From TWA4 sp051879195 (GTDB taxonomy: Bacteria; Bacillota; Clostridia; Lachnospirales; Lachnospiraceae): a stretch of DNA of 64,000 bases. This document shows, in pieces, positions 41,695 to 50,184 of the stretch. Under the pieces are notes generated by a model. It saw only the letters and a list, made by a program, of their open reading frames with translations. It did no database searches and was not told the DNA's origin. The stretch lies in the NCBI GenBank assembly GCA_051879195.1, contig JBJELO010000275.1, positions 1 to 64,000 of the forward strand, read 5' to 3'. Numbering within the stretch: the stretch's first letter is position 1; each line of letters begins with the position of its first letter. The translations under genes and the position numbers were made by a program.

Positions 41695-42909
41695 ATGAAC
41701 AACCAGAATATGGAAAAGCGCAATGGGAATAACCAGAATACAGATAATCAGAGCATAGAAAAACAAAGTACAAAAAAACAAAGTACAGAAAAACAGAATG
41801 CAGACAATCAGGATATAGGAACACAGAATAAAAATATTCAGGATATACAGGATCAAAATACCGGGTATCAGGAATCAAAGCATAAACGGCGTGTCCGTTA
41901 CAAAGGAACCCATCCGAAGAATTATCATGAAAAATATAAGGAACTGCAGCCGGAAAAATATGCGGATACGATTGAAAAGGTGATCCGCAAAGGAAGTACC
42001 CCCGCCGGAATGCACCTTTCCATCTGTGTGAAGGAAATCCTTGATTTCCTGCAGATTAAACCTGGCCAGACCGGTCTCGATGCGACTCTGGGCTACGGCG
42101 GTCATACACAGGAGATGTTAAAATGCCTGCAGTCTCAGGGACACCTGTATGCTCTGGATGTAGATCCCATTGAAATTGTAAAAACCAGAACCAGGTTGGA
42201 GGCACTGGGTTACGGACCGGAGATCCTGACCATCCTGCAGCAGAATTTTGCCGATATTGATCAGGTTGCCGCACAGGCGGGCTCTTTTGATTTTATCCTG
42301 GCCGATCTGGGGGTATCCTCCATGCAGATTGATAATCCGGAAAGAGGATTTTCCTACAAATTTGAAGGACCTCTCGATCTGCGGCTGAATCCGCAGAAAG
42401 GTGTTTCTGCTGCCGAACGGCTGCGTCACATTGCTGCGGATGAACTGGAAGGTATGCTGGTGGAAAATTCCGATGAACCTTATGCAAAGGAGATCTCCCG
42501 GGCTATCGTTTCCAGAAACAGAAAAGGCCGTCCCATTGAGACGACCACAGACCTGCATCAGGTTATTGAAGAAACGCTTTCTTTCCTGCCGGCAAACGAG
42601 CGGAAAGAAGCTGTGAAAAAGACGTGCCAGCGGACATTTCAGGCCCTCCGAATCGATGTAAACAGCGAATTTGAAGTGCTGGAAGCGTTTTTGGAAAAAT
42701 TACCCGATGCGCTTGCAGCCGGAGGTCGTGTGGCAATCCTCACATTCCATTCCGGTGAAGACCGGCTGGTAAAGAAATCATTCAAGAGGTTTTACAGAGA
42801 AGGAATTTACCGCGAAATTGCCACTGATGTAATCCGCCCTTCCGCCGAAGAATGCAATCGTAACAGCCGCGCACGCTCCACCAAAATGCGCTGGGCAATC
42901 AGGGCCTGA
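41695..42909 (+). CDS. 16S rRNA (cytosine-N4)-methyltransferase RsmH-like, with a low-complexity N-terminal extension
   Basis: 404 aa. Residues about 95-404 are RsmH: STPAGMHLSICVKEILDFLQ, motif I LDATLGYGGHTQEML, ALDVDP, DFILADLGVSSMQIDNPERG, FSYKFEGPLDLRLNP, the ERLRHIA helix, and ILTFHSGEDRLVKKSFKRF near the end. Residues 1-60 are Asn/Gln/Lys/Ser/Thr-rich with short internal repeats (IEKQSTKKQSTEKQN), followed by a basic stretch KHKRRVRYKGTHPKNYHEK. It is not in a dcw cluster, so it may be a second RsmH-type enzyme or the relocated only copy. GGAGAAGCAGAAT precedes the ATG. Confidence 0.9.
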   Translation: MNNQNMEKRNGNNQNTDNQSIEKQSTKKQSTEKQNADNQDIGTQNKNIQDIQDQNTGYQESKHKRRVRYKGTHPKNYHEKYKELQPEKYADTIEKVIRKGSTPAGMHLSICVKEILDFLQIKPGQTGLDATLGYGGHTQEMLKCLQSQGHLYALDVDPIEIVKTRTRLEALGYGPEILTILQQNFADIDQVAAQAGSFDFILADLGVSSMQIDNPERGFSYKFEGPLDLRLNPQKGVSAAERLRHIAADELEGMLVENSDEPYAKEISRAIVSRNRKGRPIETTTDLHQVIEETLSFLPANERKEAVKKTCQRTFQALRIDVNSEFEVLEAFLEKLPDALAAGGRVAILTFHSGEDRLVKKSFKRFYREGIYREIATDVIRPSAEECNRNSRARSTKMRWAIRA

Positions 42910-42956
42910 TCACCTGATCAGCAACAATTTTTCTGAATATCAGCCTTGTCAGCTTC

Positions 42957-44396
42957 TCAGAATTCTCCTTCGATCCGGTAGGCATGATTCATGGGTCCGC
43001 TGCCTTTTCCCAGATTCAGCATGGCTGCCAGTGCACCTGATATGTAGTTTTTCGCTTTTACCACAGAAGTATCCAGGTCATATCCTTTTGCCAGATTGGA
43101 AGCAATGGCACTGGACAGCGTACAGCCAGTCCCATGGGTATTGGGATTTCCGATTCTTCTGCCGTTGAACCATTTGAAACTGCCGTCGCGGTAGAGAAGA
43201 TCGTTGGCATCATTCAGCTGATGTCCGCCTTTTAATAGAACGGCGCATCGGTAGGTGGTGCTGATCTTCTCCGCCGCCCGGATCATATCTTCCGGTGTAT
43301 CGACTTTCATACCGGATAAAATCTCCGCCTCGGGAATATTGGGAGTCACCAGGGCAGACAGAGGCAGCAGCCGTTTTTTCATTGTTTCAACCGCGTTGTC
43401 CGCAATCAGGCTGGAACCGCTGGTTGCCACCATAACAGGGTCCACTACGATATTCTTCGCTTCATACTGCTCCAGCTTATCTGCAATCACTTCAATCAGT
43501 GCACTGGAGGAAACCATGCCGATTTTCACTGCATCCGGGAAAATATCCGTGAAAATGTCATCCAGCTGTTCTGCCAGAAATTCCGGAGTTACTTCCATGA
43601 TTCCCGTTACACCGGTTGTGTTCTGGGCTGTCAGCGCCGTGATGGCACTCATGGCATAAACCCGGTTTGCTGTCATGGTTTTGATATCGGCCTGAATGCC
43701 GGCTCCGCCGCTGGAGTCACTGCCGGCAATAGTCAGAGCAGCCGGCATTTTTTTACCGATTATATCCAGCGAAAGTTTCTTCAGTTCCCGGGCAGCCTGC
43801 GTAATATCCGGCTGAGCAAATATGGCGCTGATAACGGCAACGCCGCAGACGCCGCGTCCCTTCAGATTCAGGATATTGCCGCAGGTAATTCCTCCGATGG
43901 CAACCACCGGAATATCCACCGATTCACAGATGGCCTGCAGTGTGTCATGGCTCAGTTCTTTCGCATCAGCCTTGGAACCGGTGGAGTAAACGGCGCCCAC
44001 GCCCAGATAATCGGCGCCGTGGGCCTGCGCTGTCAGTGCCTGTTCCACGGTTTTGGCAGATACACCGATTATTTTATCCGGCCCCAGCTTTTTCCGTACA
44101 TCTCCTGCTTCCATATCGCTCTGCCCCACATGAACACCGTCGGCATCCACTTCCAGCGCCAGTTCCACATCATCATTGATGATGAGCGGAACCTGATATC
44201 TGTGACAGAGTTCTTTTATGGCAATGGCTTCCTGCTTAAAGCTTTCCCTGACCAGAGTCTTTTCGCGCAGCTGTACCAGAGTAACGCCGCCTTTCAGAGC
44301 CTTTTCCACCTGATCGTATAATGTTTCGCCGTTCAACCAGGAACGATCGGTTACCGCATACAGCAGCATATCTTCTTTTTTACAATTCAAAATCAT
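42957..44396 (-). CDS. Thiamin-phosphate synthase / HMP-P kinase fusion (ThiE-ThiD)
   Basis: About 479 aa. Residues 1-212 are ThiE: LLYAVTDRSWLNGETLYDQV, GGVTLVQLREKTL, PLIINDDVELALEVDADGVH, GQSDMEAGDVRKKLG, YLGVGAVYSTGSKADA and VVAIGGITCGN. Residues 215-479 are ThiD: ALTIAGSDSSGGAGIQADIK, NIVVDPVMVATSG, VLLKGGHQLNDANDLLY and NTHGTGCTLSSAIASNLAKG. The fusion makes HMP-PP and joins it to HET-P. ATG 44396 is used, with a weak site. It lies downstream of DUF6323/DUF6179 on the same strand; no TPP riboswitch is seen before it. Confidence 0.93.
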   Translation of the reverse strand: MILNCKKEDMLLYAVTDRSWLNGETLYDQVEKALKGGVTLVQLREKTLVRESFKQEAIAIKELCHRYQVPLIINDDVELALEVDADGVHVGQSDMEAGDVRKKLGPDKIIGVSAKTVEQALTAQAHGADYLGVGAVYSTGSKADAKELSHDTLQAICESVDIPVVAIGGITCGNILNLKGRGVCGVAVISAIFAQPDITQAARELKKLSLDIIGKKMPAALTIAGSDSSGGAGIQADIKTMTANRVYAMSAITALTAQNTTGVTGIMEVTPEFLAEQLDDIFTDIFPDAVKIGMVSSSALIEVIADKLEQYEAKNIVVDPVMVATSGSSLIADNAVETMKKRLLPLSALVTPNIPEAEILSGMKVDTPEDMIRAAEKISTTYRCAVLLKGGHQLNDANDLLYRDGSFKWFNGRRIGNPNTHGTGCTLSSAIASNLAKGYDLDTSVVKAKNYISGALAAMLNLGKGSGPMNHAYRIEGEF

Positions 44397-44445
44397 CACT
44401 CACTTTATCTGTATTTGTATGTCAAAAATTATACTCATTCTGCGG

Positions 44446-45294
44446 TCAAAAATCAACTTGTCCTGAAATAATTTCAAGTCGGACAGCGATTCCGCGGATT
44501 GAACCGGCAAAATAAGTGTACAATTCGCCGGAATCGCCGCAGTAATCCGCCAGAAACCGACTGAAAGCCAGCTGCAGCTGTTCAATTATTTCTTCCAGAC
44601 GGTTTTTGAGAAATATCTGCCGGATCCTGATCATTTCTTTCTTTCCCGGTTCTCCCTCCGACACCGGCTTTCCGGTCAGAATATGGCAGACAACAGCGCC
44701 CGCAACGGGTTCACAGATATTTTCTATCATTGCGGGATAAGCTTTGTTGTATAAAATCAGAATTCTTCTGACATAGTTTTCCGGAAATGATTTCAGGAAC
44801 AGCTGCTCCAGCCGGATGCAATCTGTAAATGCGGCAATTTTATCAATACCGGTATAAGAGGACAGATCCTTTAATACCGGGTAGTCCAGTGTCAGAATGG
44901 TATTTTGCGGATGGAATTCAACATCATACCATCTGAAAAAACGCGGAAGGCCTTTGACAAACGTATCGTAAAGGCATCGATTGTCAAAGAAAACAAAATC
45001 CGGCAGAAGTTCATTGTATTGTTTTAATGTTTTCCCTGCTTTTTTCTTCACGCATTCAAGACCAAGACAATAGGCCTTCTCTGCCGGTATTTTTCCGGTT
45101 GATTTTCCTGCTGAAACAGAATTCGTTTCGCTTTCCATTTCGCTCTGTTCCAGCTCATGAATACAGTACAGAACCGCTTCCATCAGCTGCTGTGCTTTTT
45201 CATAGGTGATGGATGTGCTCTCACCTGCAGTATACCGCCCGGCCAGCCCTGCAACAACCGGTACCAGCTCTTCCATCTCATAAGAAGTTGTCAT
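44446..45294 (-). CDS. DUF6179 domain protein
   Basis: 282 aa, soluble and helical, no signal peptide. Landmarks: ELVPVVAGLAGRYTAGESTS and AQQLMEAVLYCIHELEQSE near the N-terminus, then NELLPDFVFFDNRCLYDTFV, GLPRFFRWYDVEFHPQNTIL, LDYPVLKDLSSYTGIDKIAA and RRILILYNKAYPAMIENICE. I recognise it as the partner usually encoded next to DUF6323 in Clostridia; neither has a known function. It starts 6 bases after DUF6323 stops, so the two are co-translated, and the thiED gene follows. Confidence 0.78.
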   Translation of the reverse strand: MTTSYEMEELVPVVAGLAGRYTAGESTSITYEKAQQLMEAVLYCIHELEQSEMESETNSVSAGKSTGKIPAEKAYCLGLECVKKKAGKTLKQYNELLPDFVFFDNRCLYDTFVKGLPRFFRWYDVEFHPQNTILTLDYPVLKDLSSYTGIDKIAAFTDCIRLEQLFLKSFPENYVRRILILYNKAYPAMIENICEPVAGAVVCHILTGKPVSEGEPGKKEMIRIRQIFLKNRLEEIIEQLQLAFSRFLADYCGDSGELYTYFAGSIRGIAVRLEIISGQVDF

Positions 45295-45300
45295 GGGCAG

Positions 45301-45834
45301 TTACCTCCAGCAGAGTTCTTTTAACGTTTCCAGATACAGATCGTAATCCCACCGTTTGACCGGATCGAACCGGGCATATTCTCCGTATCCATCCGTATCT
45401 TTGTATCCGTCATACCCTGCCCGGACTGCCTCCGAAAAAATCTCCAGACATGTTCCCTCCAGATAGTCAAGATCCCCGAAACAAAGGTTCTCAAACTGTT
45501 CCTTCATCAAATGCAGCAGCTCATCATCTGTAATTTCATCGTGCATTTCATTTTTATACAGATAAAAAATGTCCTGCAGGCGAATAATGGTATTCACATA
45601 ATTGCTCTGATTGATGTAAGAAGAATCACAAAATTCATAAATAATTTTCTCAGCGATTCCGGTACCGAATTCCACCCGTCTCTGTTCACGCAATGCATGA
45701 TTGCGTTCCTGCAAAATCAACTCTGCATCCTGTTGATTCAGAATCAGTCCGTACTGTTCTGTCGTCTCATTTGTTTTCATCACCGCAGTCAACTGACTCT
45801 GCTTCTGCAGTAAAATCATCCAGTCCTGACCCAT
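45301..45834 (-). CDS. DUF6323 domain protein
   Basis: 177 aa. Pattern: YGLILNQQDAELILQERNHA, RRVEFGTGIAEKIIYEFCDS, then YINQSNYVNTIIRLQDIFYL, ITDDELLHLMKEQFENLCFG and a C-terminal KRWDYDLYLETLKELCWR. AAGGAAGGAG precedes the ATG. The conserved acidic and aromatic residues suggest a structural or adaptor role. Always-adjacent partner: DUF6179. The pair heads a minus-strand run that includes thiED. Confidence 0.78.
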   Translation of the reverse strand: MGQDWMILLQKQSQLTAVMKTNETTEQYGLILNQQDAELILQERNHALREQRRVEFGTGIAEKIIYEFCDSSYINQSNYVNTIIRLQDIFYLYKNEMHDEITDDELLHLMKEQFENLCFGDLDYLEGTCLEIFSEAVRAGYDGYKDTDGYGEYARFDPVKRWDYDLYLETLKELCWR

Positions 45835-45958
45835 ATAGCTTCTCCTTCCTTATGACATCTTTGTCTTCAGCGTTGCTGTAATGGAAACGATTATATCATC
45901 ATGCAGTCGGTGATACCAGACTTGATTTTTCGACGATTTTGTGGTATTATAATATCAG

Positions 45959-45993
45959 AAAAAGGGAGCAAAATTTTATTTTGCTCCCTTTTT
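45959..45993. terminator. Bidirectional terminator
   Basis: AAAAAGGGAGCAAAA (45959-45973) pairs perfectly with TTTTGCTCCCTTTTT (45979-45993), loop TTTTA. It ends the thiM transcript coming from the right on the minus strand. Confidence 0.92.
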
Positions 45994-46010
45994 TCTGAGT
46001 TTTGATGGCT

Positions 46011-46095
46011 TTTGCTCAGCAAATCATTTTATTCAGCAGATGATTTTATTCGGTAGATGATTTTATTCGGCAGATGTTTTTAGTCAGCAGATGAT
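46011..46095. repeat. 17-bp tandem repeat array overlapping the 3' end of thiM
   Basis: Five consecutive 17-bp units (46011-46027, 46028-46044, 46045-46061, 46062-46078, 46079-46095) with consensus TTTATTCRGYAGATGAT on the plus strand. A degenerate sixth may lie at 45994-46010. The unit at 46079-46095 holds the last three sense codons and stop of thiM; the others are in the gap before the terminator. Confidence 0.88.
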
Positions 46096-46908
46096 TTCAA
46101 ATCGCGCGTTCTGTTCCAGTGTTGTACCGTCCATGTTGTAGATCGCATCAATGATGCGGTCACGATAGGCAGCGCTCCCATCTCCCGGCCGCATATGTGA
46201 CCAGCCGATTTCTCCTGCCAGACCCATGGCAGCAACGGCTGCAGCTGCAGCTTCCAGATGATTGTCCGGATTTGCTGCCAGAAAAGCAGTCATCAGTCCG
46301 GACAGCTGACAGCCGGTACCGGTGACTTTTTCCATCTCGGGCCGTCCGTTGCGAATCACAAAGCAGGTCCGGCTGTCACTGATCAGATCCACGCTGCCGG
46401 TTGCTGCGATGACACACCCTGTTTTCTGTGAAAATTCCTTTAAGGCTGAAGCCATAGCTTTCACATCATTTCCAGTCAGAGCATCGGCTGAAGCCGCATC
46501 CACTCCTCTGGAGCAGCCGGAACCGTGCATCAGTGTTTTAATCTCCGAAATATTGCCGCGGATTGCTGAAAAACGGATTTCTTCCATCAGGAAGCCGGCT
46601 GTTTCCAGTCTCAGCCTGCTGGCACCGACACCCACCGGATCCAGCAGAACAGCATGTCCCAGTTCACATGCCTTTTTTCCTGCCAGCAGCATTGCAGGAA
46701 TCATATGTCGGTTTAATTTACCGATATTGATATTCAATCCGCTGCAGATGGAAGTAATCTCCTCTACTTCGACAGCTTCATCTGCCATAATTGGACTGGC
46801 ACCACAGGCCAGCAGCATATTGGCTACGTCATTAATCGTTACATAATTGGTAATATTGTGAATCAGCGGAGCCTGATTCCTCACCCTGTCAAAACATTCT
46901 TTTAACAT
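46084..46908 (-). CDS. thiM: Hydroxyethylthiazole kinase
   Basis: About 274 aa. ThiM motifs: PLIHNITNYVTINDVANMLL, ACGASPIMADEAVEVEEITS, NIGKLN, HAVLLDPVGVGASRLR, IRGNISEIKTL, ATGSVDLISD and TGTGCQLSGLMTAFLA (catalytic Cys in GTGC). It phosphorylates the thiazole alcohol for thiamin salvage and supplies the HET-P used by the ThiE-ThiD fusion encoded at 42957-44396. ATG 46908 follows GGAAAGGA; a longer reading overlaps the upstream gene. Its last codons lie inside a tandem repeat array. Confidence 0.94.
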   Translation of the reverse strand: MLKECFDRVRNQAPLIHNITNYVTINDVANMLLACGASPIMADEAVEVEEITSICSGLNINIGKLNRHMIPAMLLAGKKACELGHAVLLDPVGVGASRLRLETAGFLMEEIRFSAIRGNISEIKTLMHGSGCSRGVDAASADALTGNDVKAMASALKEFSQKTGCVIAATGSVDLISDSRTCFVIRNGRPEMEKVTGTGCQLSGLMTAFLAANPDNHLEAAAAAVAAMGLAGEIGWSHMRPGDGSAAYRDRIIDAIYNMDGTTLEQNARFEIIC

Positions 46909-46958
46909 GATTCTGTCCTTTCCGCAGTCGGATTTTATGCAGCATCTTCCTGAATCGG

Positions 46959-47549
46959 TCATTTTCCCGCCGGACCGTCCGGGAACTGGAAATAAACTGT
47001 ATCGAAAGCGAGCTGTTTCAGGGGAATGACCGGCTGAGGGCATGCAGGATGTTCTCCCAGCATCTTCTCCATCCAGATCATGTCGTGCCAGCTGTCCAGC
47101 TTATAACCGCATTTTGTAAAATGTGCCGCACAGCGGTATCCTTCCTTTTCATGAAATGCTATGCTCCGGGGGTTGGGGTAGGTAATGCACGCATTCAGAT
47201 TGATAATGTGCTGTTTTTTCAGAATCTCCTCCAGGGTCCGATACAAACCGGTTCCGATTCCATGTCCGCTCAGACCTTCCTGTACATAAATGCTGGTTTC
47301 CACAGCCCAGTCATAAGCTGCCCGCCCCTTAAATGGTCCGGCATAGGCGTATCCCAGAATCTTTCCGTCTTCGTTAATTGCTGCCAGATAGGGATACTTT
47401 TCCAGAGTATGTTCAATCCTTCCGCGGAATTCTTCCGGAGAAGGAACCTCATATTCGAATGTAATCGGTGTTTTTTCCACATAGGGAGCATAAATTGAAA
47501 GAAGCGAGCCGGCGTCTTCCGGTGCTGCCATACGAATTCGCATATTCAT
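46959..47549 (-). CDS. GNAT acetyltransferase, phosphinothricin/methionine-sulfone type
   Basis: 196 aa. RMAAPEDAGSLLSIYAPYVE, TPITFEYEVPSPEEFRGRIE and YPYLAAINEDGKILGYAYAG match Pat/YncA proteins. The acetyl-CoA loop is VQEGLSGHGIGTGLYRTLEE, followed by NLNACITYPNPRSIAFHEKE and YRCAAHFTKCGYKLDSWHDM. AGAAGAGGAT precedes the ATG pair at 47549/47543. A tail of about 25 residues after the GNAT domain is unusual. Likely N-acetylates an amino-acid-like compound for detoxification. Confidence 0.9.
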   Translation of the reverse strand: MNMRIRMAAPEDAGSLLSIYAPYVEKTPITFEYEVPSPEEFRGRIEHTLEKYPYLAAINEDGKILGYAYAGPFKGRAAYDWAVETSIYVQEGLSGHGIGTGLYRTLEEILKKQHIINLNACITYPNPRSIAFHEKEGYRCAAHFTKCGYKLDSWHDMIWMEKMLGEHPACPQPVIPLKQLAFDTVYFQFPDGPAGK

Positions 47550-47595
47550 ATCCTCTTCTCAGAACCGATCCGGCTGTTCGTGTGGTGTTCCTCGA

Positions 47596-48720
47596 TCAGC
47601 TCCGGTCAGATTCTGCCTTTTTAATGATATCTTCCATAATATACCATTTCTCTTCCATATCTGCAACCAGTTTAAACTGCGTCCGGCACCGGTCCAGATT
47701 GTGTTCTTTCCTGTGAATTTTAAAATAAGTGTCTCCCTGCAGGTAATCGGTCAGGAAACGCATACCGCATTCATAGGTCATGACTTTGGCGCCCATGGGC
47801 AGAAAGGAAATTTCCAGATCAGTCAGACTACCGGCACATCCCTTCAGAAAACCTTTTGCATAAAGTTCAAACAGTTCCATATCGCAGGATACTTTTGATA
47901 AATTTTTCTCATCTTCTGCAGCCGTACTGGCGCCGAAACGGATGGAGTCGCCAAAATCATTCATGGCAAGACCGGGCATTACGGTGTCGAGATCGATAAC
48001 ACAGATCGCCTTACCGGTCACATCATCGATCATAATATTGTTCAGCTTTGTATCATTATGCGTTACCCGAAGCGGCAGTTTTCCTGCTCTCTGCAGATCA
48101 CCGAAAACATGGGCAATTTCCTGATGTTCCATGACAAAACGGATTTCATCTTCAACCTGAGACGCCCGCCCGCATACATCATCCTTTACTGCCTGACAGA
48201 ACACTTCAAACCGTGCCGCTGTATCATGGAAACCGACTATGGTTTCGTGCAGGGTGGAAGCCGGATAATCCGCCAGCATACATTGGAAATTGCCGAATGC
48301 TGCGGCACTCTGGTAAAAATGTTCTTTCTTTTCCACCTGATCATAGCAGGTTGCTCCTTCGATAAATCCGAAGGAACGCCAGTAATTGCCATCTTCATCC
48401 AGATAATAACATTTTCCATCTTTTGCCGGGCGCAGATTCAGTGTCTCACGTTCCGGATCTCCTCCGTTTTCCATTATTTTTTTCCGGAGAAATGTTGTTA
48501 CCCCCTGTATATTTTCCATAACCTCTGCCGGATTTTTAAAAACGTTGCGATTTACTTTCTGCAGAATTTCTTTTTTGATGGTTCCATCTGCCTGGCGGAA
48601 TCGAAGCAGAAACGTATCATTGATATGGCCGTTTCCGTATGGTACTTTTTCAATCAGTTCCCCTTCAAAATCAAACTGTTGTATGATATTATTGCTTTCT
48701 GTATATTTCTGAATTTCCAT
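47596..48720 (-). CDS. Phosphotransferase, N-acetylhexosamine kinase-like
   Basis: 374 aa, APH-fold kinase of the NahK/mucin-desulfatase-named group: ELIEKVPYGNGHINDTFLLR, LQKVNRNVFKNPAEVMENI, YWRSFGFIEGATCYD, catalytic loop LRVTHNDTKLNNIMID and metal site CVIDLDTVMPGLAMNDFGDS. NahK phosphorylates GlcNAc or GalNAc at the anomeric position in lacto-N-biose/mucin-sugar use; the substrate here is inferred. It has no lnpA neighbour. A TGC codon and GGTGAG lie before the ATG at 48720. Confidence 0.88.
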   Translation of the reverse strand: MEIQKYTESNNIIQQFDFEGELIEKVPYGNGHINDTFLLRFRQADGTIKKEILQKVNRNVFKNPAEVMENIQGVTTFLRKKIMENGGDPERETLNLRPAKDGKCYYLDEDGNYWRSFGFIEGATCYDQVEKKEHFYQSAAAFGNFQCMLADYPASTLHETIVGFHDTAARFEVFCQAVKDDVCGRASQVEDEIRFVMEHQEIAHVFGDLQRAGKLPLRVTHNDTKLNNIMIDDVTGKAICVIDLDTVMPGLAMNDFGDSIRFGASTAAEDEKNLSKVSCDMELFELYAKGFLKGCAGSLTDLEISFLPMGAKVMTYECGMRFLTDYLQGDTYFKIHRKEHNLDRCRTQFKLVADMEEKWYIMEDIIKKAESDRS

Positions 48721-49065
48721 TGCATCTCACCCTCCGAAACATCTGTATTACCAGAATATCTGTATTAGTTGACTTCTCAGAGTATTGTACCCATCAAAGA
48801 AGCTCTTGTCTTTATACGTTTTTCTGTTGTTTTTATACCATCTGCATGAAAAACACTCATAATGAGGAAACACGCAGTGTTTTCGAGGCTGGCTCTGAAC
48901 AGTAACGCAAATATATCCATGCAAACGACCTGCAGCATCAGAACTTGAATTCCGGTGGATTATTTAATACAATGATATAAAGAGCAGATTTTCAAAGTCG
49001 CTACTGAACAATCACACATCACAGTTTATCCGAATTTAAAACCGTTTTTGCAATCAGGAGGTATT
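48721..49065. other. Intergenic region between divergent genes
   Basis: 345 bases without a gene. It contains the divergent promoters of the kinase and the AraC gene, which I cannot place with confidence, and at 48875-48905 a sequence CAGTGTTTTCGAGGCTGGCT followed by CTGAACAGT, closely resembling 59623-59653. Confidence 0.5.
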
Positions 49066-49995
49066 ATGGCATACTGCGGTATTACTTTAAACGATGAAAT
49101 ACATATTGAACAGTTATTTACAGTTCATTATTTTGAATATATGAGTAATTTTCATTTTCCTGGAGAATCTCACGATTTCTGGGAATTTCTCTGTGTGGAC
49201 AAAGGAGAAGTTGAAGTCTGGGGCGATAACAGACGGTATACGCTGAAAAAAGATGATATTATCTTTCATAAACCCAATGAATTCCACGGGCTGAAAGCCA
49301 ATGGAACGGTTGCTCCAAATCTCATGGTGCTTTCGTTTTCCTGCAGTTCCCCGTCTATGGAATACTTTCGGGAACGTGTTCTTCATATCAATGAGGAGGA
49401 ACGTTCTCTGCTGGGCAAAATGCTTCAGGAAGCCGGTGAATGTTTTTCCAGTCCCATGAACGATCCCTACCAGAATCATTTGGAACGGAAAAAGAAGGCA
49501 GATATTCCTTTTGGGTGTGAACAGCTGATTCGGCTGTATCTGGAACAATTCCTGATTCTGCTGCAGAGGCGGTGCCTCAGCCAGAGAGCTTTACGGTCCG
49601 GCGGATGGGAAACCACAAGACATTCGGCAGGTAAGCTGACAAAAAAGAAAGCTGACAAAGAACTTTATGAGCGTATTGTCAGTTATATGAAATCGAATAT
49701 CCATGCCAGTCTGTCTATCGAACAGATTTGTCACGACAATATGGTGGGCCGTTCCCAGCTCCAGAAACTGTTCCATGAACAGAATCACTGTGGAATTATC
49801 AATTATTTTTCCATTTTGAAAATTGAAGCTGCCAAACAGTATATCCGTAATGATCAGCTGAATTTTACCCAGATTGCGGATGTACTCGGATACTCCACAG
49901 TTCACTATTTTTCCAGACAGTTTAAGCAGATTACAGGCATGACCCCATCAGAATATGCCTCTTCTATCAAAGGAATCTCAGAGCAGAAACAGTAA
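49066..49995 (+). CDS. AraC family transcriptional regulator with cupin domain
   Basis: About 309 aa. N-terminal AraC-type cupin (about 15-100): SHDFWEFLCVDKGEVEVWGD, TLKKDDIIFHKPNEFHGLKA. The C-terminal DNA-binding domain has LSIEQICHDNMVGRSQLQKL and FTQIADVLGYSTVHYFSRQF, ending KQITGMTPSEYASS. ATG 49066 follows ATCAGGAGG. The cupin suggests a sugar ligand. It is divergent from the hexosamine-kinase-like gene, its most likely target. Confidence 0.92.
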   Translation: MAYCGITLNDEIHIEQLFTVHYFEYMSNFHFPGESHDFWEFLCVDKGEVEVWGDNRRYTLKKDDIIFHKPNEFHGLKANGTVAPNLMVLSFSCSSPSMEYFRERVLHINEEERSLLGKMLQEAGECFSSPMNDPYQNHLERKKKADIPFGCEQLIRLYLEQFLILLQRRCLSQRALRSGGWETTRHSAGKLTKKKADKELYERIVSYMKSNIHASLSIEQICHDNMVGRSQLQKLFHEQNHCGIINYFSILKIEAAKQYIRNDQLNFTQIADVLGYSTVHYFSRQFKQITGMTPSEYASSIKGISEQKQ

Positions 49996-50011
49996 GATGC
50001 TGTTAAATGCG

Positions 50012-50107
50012 ATCCTGTTTATAAAATAATCCTGTTTATAAAATAATCCTGTCTATAAAATAATCCTGTCTATAAAGTAATCCTGTTATAGAGCAATCCT
50101 GTTTATG
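50012..50107. repeat. 17-bp tandem repeat array between AraC and DUF819 genes
   Basis: Four near-identical 17-bp units with consensus ATCCTGTYTATAAARTA (50012-50028, 50029-50045, 50046-50062, 50063-50079), a 16-base variant (50080-50095) and a partial sixth from 50096. Same period as the thiM array but unrelated sequence. Confidence 0.88.
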
Positions 50108-50184
50108 ATTGTCCGTGTAGGATTCGGATTCCGGGACATACTAAAACCATCTGTTGAGAAAATGAAAAAACTGGAGGGTGTTCC

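Noticed and set aside
44397..44445. TPP riboswitch before thiED (and before thiM at 46909-46958)
   Set aside because: Both gaps are about 50 bases, too short for a TPP riboswitch, and neither contains CTGAGA or ACCTG-type conserved elements.
46011..50107. CRISPR array
   Set aside because: The two repeat arrays have 17-bp units without spacers, and no cas genes are present.
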